DNA of 64,000 nucleotides, taken from NCBI RefSeq assembly GCF_963855985.1, contig NC_087096.1, positions 6,386,001 to 6,450,000 on the forward strand, read 5' to 3'. Position 1 is the stretch's first letter. Each line of letters starts with the position of its first letter. Below are positions 46,901 through 58,800 of the stretch, one piece after another. Below the pieces are notes generated by a model. The model searched no databases. It was not told the DNA's origin and saw only the letters and a list, made by a program, of their open reading frames with translations. The translations under genes were made by a program, and so were the position numbers. The DNA is from Ostrinia nubilalis (Eukaryota > Arthropoda > Insecta > Lepidoptera > Crambidae).

Positions 46901-48438
46901 AAAAAATAAAATAATTTTTTTTATCTGGAAAACGGCAATTTTCTCAATGTCATATATTTACGACATCGGTTCCCAATGTCAACGACTTTTTTATTTCATG
47001 TACAGGATGTCCCGTAATAAATTGCACAAAAGTAATTCCTAGTTAAGTTTCTTGACTATCTACAACGAATTTGAATCGATTTTTGAAATATATTGAGATG
47101 CCAAAAATTTTTTGTTCATATTTTTAATTTTTTTTCTGCCTGTACTTACTTTTTTTTGTGCAGTGGATGCAAATATTGATATTTTTAAGTACCTTTTCGT
47201 TAAAATGTATCTAGATAGATTCTTTATCAAGTTTTATGTCATTTTTGGGCAATAACATTGCATCTCTATTTTTTTTTAAATAGTATTTCAAAATTTTATT
47301 GCATTTCATATGGATGACTCAAATTAAAAAATCCTCGTGATAAAAAAATGCATCACACCAATGTGTAATTAACATTAAGTGATGTAGATAAGGTCAATAG
47401 CAATAAAAAAAATTAAAAAACAATTTGATTAAGTGCCTAATGAAATTATTTTAATTTCAAAAAAAAATATCAAAGTGACTTGAGGTGTTGATAATACTTC
47501 TGGGCCGACTTTACTAGTAAAATCGAGTTTTGAGTGTTCTTATATGTTATATTCGCATATATCTATCTAAACAAATAAGAAAATAACATCAGATTGTATG
47601 CTATTTAATAGAAAATGTATAATGTCATACAGGTATTACACTGGGCTCTGTCAGTTTACACTAGTAATTGGGACCTCATGTAATACCTGTATGACATTCA
47701 GATTTCACCATGGTTTTCGTAGTTTTCATACGAATTTCCACAATCAGTGATACTCAGATAATAAAACAGTTCAAATCCCAAAACGAATAATAACAAAGGC
47801 TTATAGAAATCGTTCATATTTTAGTAAAAATTTCATTATTACTAACCACTTGTTCCCGGTCGCGGCGCCGTCGCTAGTTCAATTAAAGATAAAAAAATAT
47901 AAATGTCACTTCACTAGCCAATCACAGCTAAAAATGATGGACAGATGCACCATCTAACTAACTAACGTAAAAGTTCTGGTTAATTTCAACAGATAGCGTT
48001 GATTTATATTTTTTTGTTTTATGTAATAAATATATGACGCCAGGCCCCAGGAGGTTAAACTGAAAAAAAAATTGTACCCTTAAGAAATTATAAATCTGAT
48101 AATTGTTTAGTTTCAGCATTCAATTTATAATGTGCTCATAAAACAATTGCACGTAACTTCAATATTTTTGATTGCTCGATATTCTATTCAATAAGCACCC
48201 TTTTCTTTTGCAGTCAACTCTCAAGCAATGGCGGATTGCGTTCTGGGTGTGCCTTGGAGTGCTGGTTGTTACAAACATCATCTACATCATCTTCGCCAAG
48301 GGTGAGCAGGAGTGGTGGGATGACGTCAAGAAAAATGGCTACCCCACCAACTGGCAACACGGACCTTTAAAGATGAACCCAAAAGACTCAGAAAACCAAA
48401 CAACAGAAGAAAGTGAACAAAAGAAAGACAATAATTAA
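40989..48438 (+). CDS. SLC17-family (MFS) anion/phosphate cotransporter-like gene 2, 511 aa
   Basis: Exons: 40989-41022, 42362-42567, 43216-43452, 43677-43883, 44127-44297, 45720-45936, 46243-46481 and 48214-48438; 512 codons, all GT-AG. Exon lengths equal those of gene 1 except exon 2 (206 versus 218), and all intron phases match. Motifs: [11 protein letters not shown] start, NTT glycosylation site N70, [12 protein letters not shown] with H106, segment-4 Arg/Glu (R152, E159), GHDWGYFT and GEQEWWDD near the C-terminus. Exons 3-7 are almost identical to gene 1 even at silent sites; exons 2 and 8 differ more. Intron 7 is enlarged by a piggyBac-like element. A splice acceptor (TTATAG, 40973-40978) ten bases before the ATG suggests an upstream non-coding exon. 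AATAAA at 48513. Substrate unknown. Confidence 0.94.
43009..43175 (-). mobile_element. LINE 3'-end fragment in intron 2 of SLC17 gene 2
   Basis: Minus-strand complement of the WTDDLV--A segment and a strongly decayed VQQWTS end. It lies about 40 bp before the acceptor of exon 3. Confidence 0.55.
46818..48054. mobile_element. piggyBac-like non-autonomous element (1237 bp) in intron 7 of SLC17 gene 2
   Basis: TTAA at 46814-46817 and 48055-48058 flank exact inverted ends CCTCCTGGGGCC and GGCCCCAGGAGG. TTAA duplications are diagnostic of piggyBac. No transposase. Inside, 47618-47699 forms a hairpin with 20-bp arms (AATGTCATACAGGTATTACA and its complement). Confidence 0.82.
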
Positions 48439-48519
48439 ATGACTGGATCTTAGGTTACTTATGTAATTTTAAATTGACGACTTAATTTATTGTAATGTAT
48501 GTCATAAGTGTAAATAAAT

Positions 48520-49739
48520 GTTAGTTATTATGCCTTTGTTTAGTATTTCATTGAGTAGGACTAAATCAATCATGGCGGCTACATGCTCTTGATGGATGGT
48601 GGTAAATGAATCAAAGGGACTGCTAAAGTCGAACATACAGTAAGCAATATATTGTCTAAACTTTCATGGTCACTAACAAAATAATTATAATTGACGGGAT
48701 TGCTACCGGCCATGTACCTTAATTGTCGAATTAATATCGGAGGCTCGTAATTTAGGTACCTACTAGTAATCCCGTCAATAATAAAATTATACAATACAGC
48801 AGTTATATTTCGGTAGGAGTTTTTGAAGACATGTTCAATTGGTGGAAAAAAGTCGAAATTCCTTTATTTGCATGGACTATTATTATAATAGTGCTTACAA
48901 ATATAAATAACAGGATTATGATAACTGTCGCAATATCATAGCTTTTATTATATTATTTATACGGTATCATACAAAACAGTCTTTGTTGTTAGGTGCGTTC
49001 ATCCTAGATAAAATATTTTCTCGAAACCATAATACAAAATTTATTGTAGCTTGGATTAAAAAAATAATCTTAATGGAAATATTTTGTTTTACTACATCCT
49101 TTTCCAAAGTTAACGATCTCATTTTACTGCTTGATATGCCGTAATGTAATTAATTTTACTATGCGTAGTGAATTTTCAATTTTATGGCCAAGTTAATCAA
49201 GTTGAAAACTCGTTGCGTTAAATTACATCATCTTTCCATGTCACATCATTGTCTAAAGAGCGTCAAATTATTTATTGGTCTTACTTGCTTTACAGACGTT
49301 TTTTTGTTGTTAATTTGATTATTCTTGCAATGTTCCTTGTAATAAATTATAGGCCTTAAATTAAATGACCATGAAGAATAAATAAAAATATTCTATAGTC
49401 GTCATTCAACACACTTTTATTGAATCCACAGAAAACTAGGCAGTCTTAGTTCACAACCATAGTTACTGATTTCCACTGTCCAAAATATTGTCTGTAAAAG
49501 TCAGAACAAAGCGTCGATTTTCCACTCCCACTACCCCTATTAAAATCAGTCTCTTACCTACACATCGCTGTAACGAAAGAGCGAATTAAAAGAGGGTCTG
49601 AAACTATGGATATCGGGTATCCTTACCGTTTGACTTAGGTACTTCATAGTTACTGTAAAGTGTAGTTGTATTTGAAATTGAATTTTGGCAAAGAGTTAAA
49701 GTAAATCCATGAGGCAATTACAAGATTTAAGGAGGCGAC
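48520..49739. other. spacer between SLC17 genes 2 and 3, left part
   Basis: Non-coding. An imperfect inverted segment around 48690-48780 (TTGACGGGATTGCTA... / TAGTAATCCCGTCAA) may be a small MITE. Confidence 0.4.
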
Positions 49740-49741
49740 CA

Positions 49742-49925
49742 ACCTACTGGCAAATTCTTCTTCCTCGGTCCCTCACTGATGAGGATCGCGACCACAGATA
49801 GTGTTCCTCCACAGATTGCAGCATAGAGCTGTGTGGACCGCACGATGCAAACTTTCGCTCACCGTCTTCCTCATCGCGTCTGACCATCTCGTCGTTGCCC
49901 TGCCCCGAGCACGTCTGCCTTGCAT
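49742..49925 (-). mobile_element. LINE C-terminal fragment, second family
   Basis: The minus strand decodes RATTRWSDAMRKTVSESLHR, then WRNTICGRDPHQ, a stop and GTEEEEF-like 3' sequence. The RW-D-(I/M)RK and W-R motifs are those of LINE ORF2 C-termini. It differs from the EAYVQQWTS family. Confidence 0.6.
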
Positions 49926-50248
49926 TTGTCCCAAGATAATTTGTTTGTTCAGACAATGCCTTGAAAACTGAATTTTAGTATTGTGACCAAAGAAACAGAT
50001 ACTGGCAAATACAAATAAAAAAAACTAAACCGCAAAATGGTTACACGTGCCTCCAATGTAATCGTCATAATATTATTAAGTTACATAAACGATAAAATTT
50101 TAATCATCTCAATACTTGACAGATATAGAGTACTTTGTATCTCCCAGACAGAAGTTATCGTCGCCTTAAATTCGTTGTGGTATTACCTACTTGGAACTTA
50201 GTTCTTTTATTATCTCTGAAGTCGATTGAGAGTATTTTCATTAAGCCT

Positions 50249-50400
50249 AGGCGCAGACCATCGATTTTTTATCGGCCGATGTTTAGTCGGGCAGTTAATC
50301 AGTATGAGCATGTATGGAAGTGCGCACATTACACCGATTGATTCTTCATACAAATTAGAACCGAGCCCCACTGTCGGCCAACTAAAAATCGGTAGTCGCT
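50249..50400. mobile_element. possible MITE
   Basis: Left GCGCAGACCATCGATTTTTT...CGGCCGA pairs imperfectly with right CGGCCAACTAAAAATCGGTAGTCGC. No clear target duplication. Confidence 0.45.
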
Positions 50401-50589
50401 TATAAATAAGATGCAGACATCTTCTATCTCAAATCATGATTATCCCACACATCTTTTACCATGTAAAATGAGAGTTTGTATGGAAGTAAGTATATATTTT
50501 TATTACGTGACCTGCTATAAATGAAGTCAATTTAACAGTTTCTTATCCATGAACAAAAAATATCTTGAATTTTCCGTTTCTTTTTCCGT

Positions 50590-50970
50590 ATCACTTTCCA
50601 CCATAACCAAAAGACGTCTACTGAACACCAAGGATTTCCATAACAACTAGTCTTGTGCGAAGGATATCATCGGTCCACCCAGTAAGAGGCCTATACTGCG
50701 TCTTCCAGTCCGTGTTTGCCACTTGAGAAGACTATTGACGTATTAAGCCATCAGTCCTATGAGCTGTAGGTATACCACCCACTATCATTTATTAATATGT
50801 CCGTTATATTGGCTCTCTTATGGATCTCGCCAATTCAGATTCGATCTGATCTCATAGGAAAACTCCAATCATAGCACATTCCATCACCTTTTGAGTCTCA
50901 TTGAGCCTTTTTATGAGGCCCTTAATATGTAACCAAGTCTCCATTCTGTATGGTTACTGGTAACCCTGGT
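50590..50970 (-). mobile_element. LINE 3'-end fragment, longer and degraded
   Basis: Minus-strand homology to the copies at 36230 and 37722: a mutated VQQWTS end, W-DD segment, GRRSIGLL-like region, then more N-terminal sequence (AGATTCGATCTGATCTC aligns with the 36400 region). Confidence 0.6.
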
Positions 50971-51130
50971 AGTCTTGAGAAATCTTGGGACACTGCAGTA
51001 TTGTGGATGAAACAATGTCGCAAAACTTCTTGCACACTGCCCAGCGGAGTTTTATTTAGACAGTTGACCACTTTCAAGAAGTTGGACCTCGATGACTGAA
51101 CTGTTTGTCATAGGTATTTTAAAGTCTAAA

Positions 51131-51162
51131 ATCTCTCTCTCTCTCTCTCTCTTTCTCTCTCA
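51131..51162. repeat. (CT)n microsatellite
   Basis: About 30 bp of TCTCTC with one interruption. Confidence 0.9.
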
Positions 51163-51289
51163 AGTGGATGCAACACAGATTTTTTGTGCATAATATGTTA
51201 ATGCTTTCCGATAATATTTCTCCATGTGGGATATGAACCCACGATATTGGAATAATATGTTTTTCGACTTGTTTGCTCATCTATACTTA

Positions 51290-52203
51290 TAATAAATCTG
51301 TAGAGAGGTCAATTCTGTACATGAAATATATTTTCAAAATAACTATCAGGGGGTGATTAGTGATCGATACTGATGCCAAAAATGCAATCAGTAAAATTTT
51401 TGTCTGTCTGTCTGTCTGTCTGTCTGGATGTTCCTTATAGAAACAAAAACTACTCGACGGATTTTAACGAAACTTGGTACAATTATTCTTCATACTCCTG
51501 GGCAGGTTGTAGGATACTTAGGAATTCCCACGGGAACGGGCATTAGCGGGAAAATCCTTTTGTATGAAAAATCTAAACCGCTTAAGTTAGACGCTTAAAA
51601 TTTGGCATGTAGGTACCTTAGTAAACTTAAAGCTTAGTTACAACAGGATATTGCAAAATTCCCACGGGAACTGGAATTAGCGGGAAAAAACATTTGTATG
51701 AAAAAATCTAAACCGCGTAAGTTAGACGCTTAAAATTTGGCATGCAGGTACCTTAGTAAACTTAAAGCTTAGTTACAACAGGATATTGCAAAATTCCCTC
51801 GGGAACTGGAATTAGCGGGCAATTCCTTTTGTATGACTGACTCACTGACATACCCACGCACAGCCTAAACGGCTAAACGTAGGCACTTTAAATTTATAAG
51901 GGACGTAGCTTAGGTATCGTAGAGGTGCACTAAGAAAGGAATTCCCGAAATTCCCACAGGAACAGGAATTACCGGGAAAATCCTTTTGTATGAAAAATCT
52001 AAACCGCTTAAGTTAGACGCTTGAAATTTGGCATGCAGGTCTCTTAGTAAACTTAAAGCTTAGTTACAACAGGATATTGCGAAATTCCAACGGGAACGGG
52101 AGTTAGCGGGAAAAAACATTTGTATGAAAAAATCTAAACCGCGTAAGATAGATGAAGGGGGTAAAACGGGATCCACGCGTACGAAGTCGCGGGCGGCCGC
52201 TAG
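51290..52203 (+). mobile_element. Helitron-like element with internal tandem repeats (914 bp)
   Basis: Begins A|TCTATACTTATAATAAATC and ends GCGGCCGCTAG|T. The centre holds five repeats of about 135-157 bp, each opening with TTCC(C/A)(A/T)C(G/A)GGAAC and containing ATGAAAAATCTAAACCGC and GTTAGACGCTTAAAAT. The copy at 38520-39553 has only two. No ORF. Confidence 0.85.
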
Positions 52204-52811
52204 TGTAAAAATAAAGTTTTCATTTAATTTTAAAGTGACACACATTTTACACACAAAATTTAGGTATACATAACGCATAATAATTTTCTGTAAGACTTCA
52301 ACGAACATAAAATTTTGAAAAAATGAATTGGTAATTATTGACCCAGGCGTTGTTAAGTTATGCGCTTGTCAACACATTTTGTGATTTATTTTTATATTAT
52401 AGATCAAATAAAAAATTTGACGTCAGACAAACAAAGTCGCGCTCTTTCACTGGTTATAGGCCGCAGACAGATGAATTTTAGATCAGTAAACGATCCTCCA
52501 TTTAAAGTCAAAAGATAATTTGTATGGAAATTCACTTAGTTACATATCAATTCAAGACAGACATTTCTAAGATAAGTATATTTTAAACGCACTAGATACA
52601 TCTTATCGAAACCCATAAAAATCTCGTGCTCACAACGTAAGCTGCCAATACACGAGAGTTTTTTGATAGTAGCGTTTGCTTTAATAACAATCACGTAACT
52701 ATGTTTTGACAGTGTGTAGTTATCTCTTTAAAAGGTATTAGGGGACTGAAAGTTGTAGATGGTGTACTTCTAGTTGTCAATGTGTTTTTATTGGTTTAAG
52801 TACATATAAGG
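52204..52811. other. upstream region of SLC17 gene 3
   Basis: Non-coding. It presumably includes the promoter. No TATA box or upstream exon could be assigned with confidence. Confidence 0.4.
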
Positions 52812-55800
52812 ATGGCTCTCAAGGGATGGAGACGCGTACTGAACAGGGGTAAGAATTCGTACAAGATTGCATTTTAATGCCGTTTTTAATCGCGAATCGT
52901 AATTAGTAGGCGTGAAGTCTTATAAAAGATAAATTCGTACCTATTGAAAAACCAAATATCGAGATCACTAGAGATGTGTTTGCTGTTTTCAATAAAAACT
53001 AGCATCAGGACTTACCATCCATAATGCTAAAATGTGATGTGTGTAATGTGAACTTCTGATTTCTAAGATTAGCTTAAGTAGTGAGAGGAAATAGCTTTTT
53101 AGTGCCAAAAATACAAATAATACATTAGAGTACCTTCAGCAATGAAATGATATATTAATTATGAAATTAATACCTGTTTTCTTAATGTTGGTTTTTATTT
53201 TTGTTCTCTTGAGGTGCCTGCCATCTTCTGGATGTCCAAAATAAACTTTTTTTCTCATAAATCGTGTATCCTATCTTATATTTACTTACTTACTCATTAT
53301 GTTTAATTCTTTTTAGTGATATACATACCCCAGCGTTATGTGCTGGGCATCATGGGGCTGTTGGCCCTGGCCAACTCCTTCACTATGAGGGTCTGTCTCT
53401 CCATGACCATCACGCAGATGGTCCTCCACACGGAGTCCTCGGAACACATCGTGGGGGAAACGTGTCCAGACCCTGAAGTCGATGTGATAACTAGTGTGAC
53501 TAATGAGACTATTGTTGTTAGTACGGTAAGTACAAATATTTATAACGAAATTTTGCCTTGTGCTTAAATTGTTTAGCGTATAACCCCCTTACTAATAAAA
53601 AGTTACACAGTTGGTGAGCACTGTTTTAAAATGACATTTCCATACTAATCGTCACTTTAAAACACTGTTCAACGAGCGTGTAAGTTTTATTAGTAAGGGG
53701 GTAAGTGTTTTGCAGAGACATAGACGAGTGCTATACTAAGTAGATAGTATAATCAAATTATTGCCGAAATTAAGAAAACAGTTGGGAATGTGTTTGTTTA
53801 TAAATTTATTATGTGGCACGAAAGTTATGGAATTTATATTCACGTAAAGAAAAAACTTTTGTTTGTCTGGATATTAAATCATAGTCACTATGATTAGGTT
53901 AGTTTGCATAGATAAAGTCACTATTCAATAGTGACAAGATATAACGCTAAACTCTGACTTTCAGAAGTCAACAATTTCTGCGAGACTTTAGGTCATTTTG
54001 GTAATTTCAAACTGCCATAAATTCTAATTTTCTTCCAGCCCCGCGAACGCTACGACTGGGACGAAGCAACCCAAGGCTTGCTTCTCAGTGCGTTCTACTA
54101 CGGCTACGTCATAACCCACTTACCTGGTGGACTGTTGGCAGAGAAGTTCGGAGGCAAATGGACTATTGGCTTCGGTCTGTTATCCACGTCCATTGGCATG
54201 GTGTTGACGCCATGGGCCGTTTCAGTGGGGGGCGCAGTGGGCCTGTTCATTATACGCGTCATTGAAGGTTTTGGAGAGGTAAGTGATAAGTATACAGTCA
54301 GCGACAAATAGTTTGTTGACGCTGACTGTACCTATGTATATTATGAACTGGAATAACTCTTACATACCGATGCTTGTTGAATTACAAAGTAGAAGCAATT
54401 AATGCAAAACTAATCATTCTGTTTTGTTAAAAACTAAGAACCTCACTTACAATGTGACGTGATGTGTTATCGTTTACTAACAAAATACAACCTTCTAGGT
54501 ATAATTTTTAAGAACAAATTGAATTAATAGCAAATGTTTTTGCAAGTTATTTATAATTCGAAATGAGGAGAGGAAAAAAAGACATGAGGATTGCTCTAAT
54601 GACTTGCATTAGCTTATCTCAAGTGTAGTGTCCCTGATACCGCATTCGGTGTTATATCTCTTTCTTGTAGTACAGTACACATCAGATGTTTCTTTGTTGC
54701 AAAATCGCCTCTATTACAATTGAAAAAGATGTCACAGTGTTTAATATGATGTGCTGTCGTCTGTACTTTATATATCCAAAAATCTGATCTGTGATAGCCT
54801 TACCCTTGTCATAAAAAACATTCTTTCCAGGGTCCAGTTACCCCCTCCTTCGTACTATTACTGGCAAGATGGATCCCACCAGCAGAAAGATCGACGTTTG
54901 GTGCCATGATATTTGGCGGTGCCCAAATCGGGAACGTGATTGGCCCATACATCTCTGGTCTTATTCTGGCAAACACCGGAGATTGGGCTTATGTCTTCTA
55001 CTTCTTTGGATTTTTGGGAATTTTGTGGTTTATTTTTTGGGCAAGTGAAGTGCTTTTCTAATCTAGATTTCAATTTTATAAGATGTGGTTAATAAAGTGC
55101 ATAAATACGTAGATTATACTTTTATACGTCATGACTTACGTAAATAACTTACTCAAATAATTTAAAGAAAGCCTTGTATCCGTTAAGTGTTGTTTTCAAT
55201 CTATTTTGAAACGATCTTAAAGTCATTGCTTGTTATGAATTAATCATAAAATATGCTATATTATTATGTGGGCATTGTTTGTTGGAAGAACTAACTAATA
55301 TGATTTAATGTGGGGTTTTTAACTACGGTCGTTACGTGTTTGTTGCACAATAGCACATAATACAAGTGCATAATACATTATTACAGCGTTATTTTCACTC
55401 ATTTCATAATCTGGAAACTATTGAGGGAGGTCTATGTTCAGCAGTGGATGTCCCTCAGGATGTCCTGATGATTTCATATACCTAATTAGCTATACTTTCA
55501 TCATCATCATTTCAGCCATAGGACGTCCACTGCTGAACATGGGCCTCACCCAATGATTTCCACAATAGCCGGTTGGTGGCAGCCTGTATCCAGCGCTTTC
55601 CTGCTACCTTTATGACCTCAAAACCATACTTTATCAATTTGTATTTCCACACAGGTATTGCTCTGCTACAGTACACCTAACGAGCACCCATTCATATCGG
55701 ATGAAGAGCGAGATTTCTTGAACAAGAACGTGACTGCGTCTGGTCTCCACAAGAAACTCGATCCAGTGCCTTTCAAAGCCATCTTGAGATCAACCCCGCT

Positions 55801-58800
55801 GTGGGTCTTAGTTTTGGCAGCCGTAAGTTAAAAATAATGATTTTCATCTAAGTCTTTTAAATTGCATGTCTCATTCAAAATATTTTTCTCTTTTTGAAAT
55901 TATATCTCTCTTTTTAGACTCTATTTTCGAGGCTCGACCTCAAAAACATAGTATACTCGACCTATTCTTTGAAAGGGGCTAAAGGTCATAAGCAAAAGGT
56001 CGAGTTTCCCTGTCACCCTGTCTATCCTTTACGTTTAATATAAAACCAATAGTCGTTCAGGGTACTACAAAATGAAGATGACATACTAATTTCTCTTCAA
56101 CACTTTTCTAAAACCATGCTTGTTTAAATTTTATCAATAAAAATTCAAAGAATAGGAATCTTCTAAGAAAATCACCTCACAATATACATTATACAAGCAG
56201 ATACTGATAAGATAGATCGTTTTCTCTTTGGAGAACGTTTTAATATTAGACTCTTCAGTTTTATATTAAAACGTTCGCCTGATCCATGTTAGACCTCGAA
56301 CGATAGGTTCATGTGTATTGCCGCTTAAAAAAATTAAGGCTCTATGGGTAGACTCTATAAAAGCAGTGTCTTTATTTACATTAGTATTCTAGATAGGAAA
56401 GATTTGATTGTCTGTTTGTACCTATTGAATAAGAATTTGGAAAATTCACCAGTCGAATCTTACATTATTTCTGATGAAAATTTATACGGTACGAATTTCG
56501 CGTGGTCAGCTAGCAGTGTAGTTACCTAAAAGTGACCGTAACAATCTGAAGAATGTTTTTGTACGTTAAACGCAATACACAGACAGAACAGGAAAATATT
56601 CAAAATGAAATGGTCTAGGTAAACTGATCGATATAGATAAGTTTGTTTGTATGAATATTGTCATGATGATTTCTCGCGATTTCGGTATTTCTTAAGATGT
56701 GTACGAAGTTGTAAGTACTTTTATATTTTGAGATAAGAGCGGTGCCGAATACACCGCATCAATTGTTCCAAGTATCTATTAGCTATCTGTAAGCACTATA
56801 TTTTATGATTTTCATAGCGATTACGCTCGCTTGAAAATAGTTTTTTTCATTTTTGCAACGACGCTTGCATTGGCGCTCTGCTCCTATTGATCGTAAAGCA
56901 ATGGAATAGCCTATAAAGCCTGGATAAAATTAAATGGACTATCCAATACAAAAGTATTTTTTTAAATCGGACGAATTTTTATACAAAATAAACAAACAGT
57001 TCAGCAGTTATCATTACCAGTAATGTACCTAAATAAAATGTTTTGTCATTGCAGGTCGGCCATGACTGGGGCTACTTCACAATGATCACTGACCTTCCCA
57101 AGTACTTCTCCGACGTACTGAAGTTCAACATCAAGCAGACCGGCCTCATGTCGGCTCTACCATACGTGGCCATGTACATTTTCTCGTTTATTTTCGCATT
57201 CACGTGCGACTATTGTATAAAGAAGAGATGGCACAATATTACGACGGGAAGGAAGATTTACACCACCCTATGTAAGTAGATAGACAGATAGAACACACTT
57301 TATCGTACACCTAAGACAAAAAAATAAAAAGAAAGAAGTATACAAAAGATACGCCACAATTTAGGCGGTCTTATCGCTATAGCGTTCTCTTCCAGATACT
57401 TAAGTACTTTGTTTTGAGCACTAGAATACACACAATCAATACAATACGTATCTGATCTTTCTTACTTAGCCCGGAGACACTTAAAGTTGCTCATAAAAAT
57501 ACAATATTTTTATGTAACAACTGTCATATCTGCTAGATGATAGCGCCCTACTAGTAGTAGAGATACCAATAAATATAGCGACTGTATAACAAATGAACAT
57601 AATCATGATGAGTTGGGCAGAAACTACATGAAAAACGGTGATCATGTTGATAAATAGACAGGTATTATTGATATGAAATATGCGAGTGCCTAGCTCCAAT
57701 TATTACTACTACCCGCTATTGATGTAGTGTGTACTAATAAATGAATCTGGGTACGAAAGTATACAGTTTTTCGTAAGCAACAACGTTAAGCTTCCATTTA
57801 TTTTTAATAAAATAGGCTTTGCGTAACATATGGTGACGTTTTTTGCAAGCAAATATTACACAACTGAAAACCAAAGCAGAAAAGTATTAAATTAAAATAA
57901 ATTTCATGGTTTTTATTGTTATTTGATAATAATAGTATCGAGTAGTGTTATTTAAATCGTTTGCATTGTAAATGTGTATGTTACCATGGAAAAAAATTGT
58001 CATTTTTTTCTTATACGTACACGATGCTGTTTAAAATTTGTACAGATATAGATTTTTCGCTTGGCTCGTCTGTGGTTCTATTTCAATGAATAGAGAACAA
58101 AAAAACATTAACCTATGTAGGTATGTTCTGTAATTTGAGTTATATCAATTTTCTTTATATTGGCACAAATGAACCTCTTAAAGAGGCTTGCTTAAAGAAG
58201 AAGACACGTCTAATGTTTACCTATAGCTTCAATAAATTAATTGACTACTGTTTTTTCCAGCATCTTCCATACCGGCACTGTTCACTATTCTGGCGTCATA
58301 CTCCGGCTGCGACCGCACAGCAGCTGTTGGCCTCTTCATAGCCTGCATGGCCTTCTATGGCGGTTTCTATAGCAGTATCAAGATCAACGCCATGGACATC
58401 GCGCCGAACTACGCCGGCACATGTTCGGCGTTCTCCAACGGGATCGCAGCTATTGCTGGGATTATCATGCCTTATTTGGTTGGATTGTTGACTCCTGACG
58501 TAAGTTTTTAAATTATATTTACTGGTTTTTATTCAGCAGCGGTTTAACCCTAGTGGATTTCAATGCATAATCATATCCTCTAATATACTAGGGTCTAAGT
58601 TATAGTAAAATTAAGTTTTATCAAAATCCACTCACTAGTTTGTCCATGAAAGGAGTACACATAAATTACATACATGCATCCATTCTTGCAAACTTTCGCG
58701 CTCATACTCTATTTTTGCTAAACTGACTACACTGCGTAGAGTTGTTTATATGACCTCTACATTAATGCTTGCCTTTATATAAATTTATTTTTATTAGAGC

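Noticed and set aside
51524..52100. CRISPR-like regular repeats
   Set aside because: The repeats are 135-157 bp units inside a Helitron-like element, not short repeats with unique spacers, and the genome is eukaryotic.
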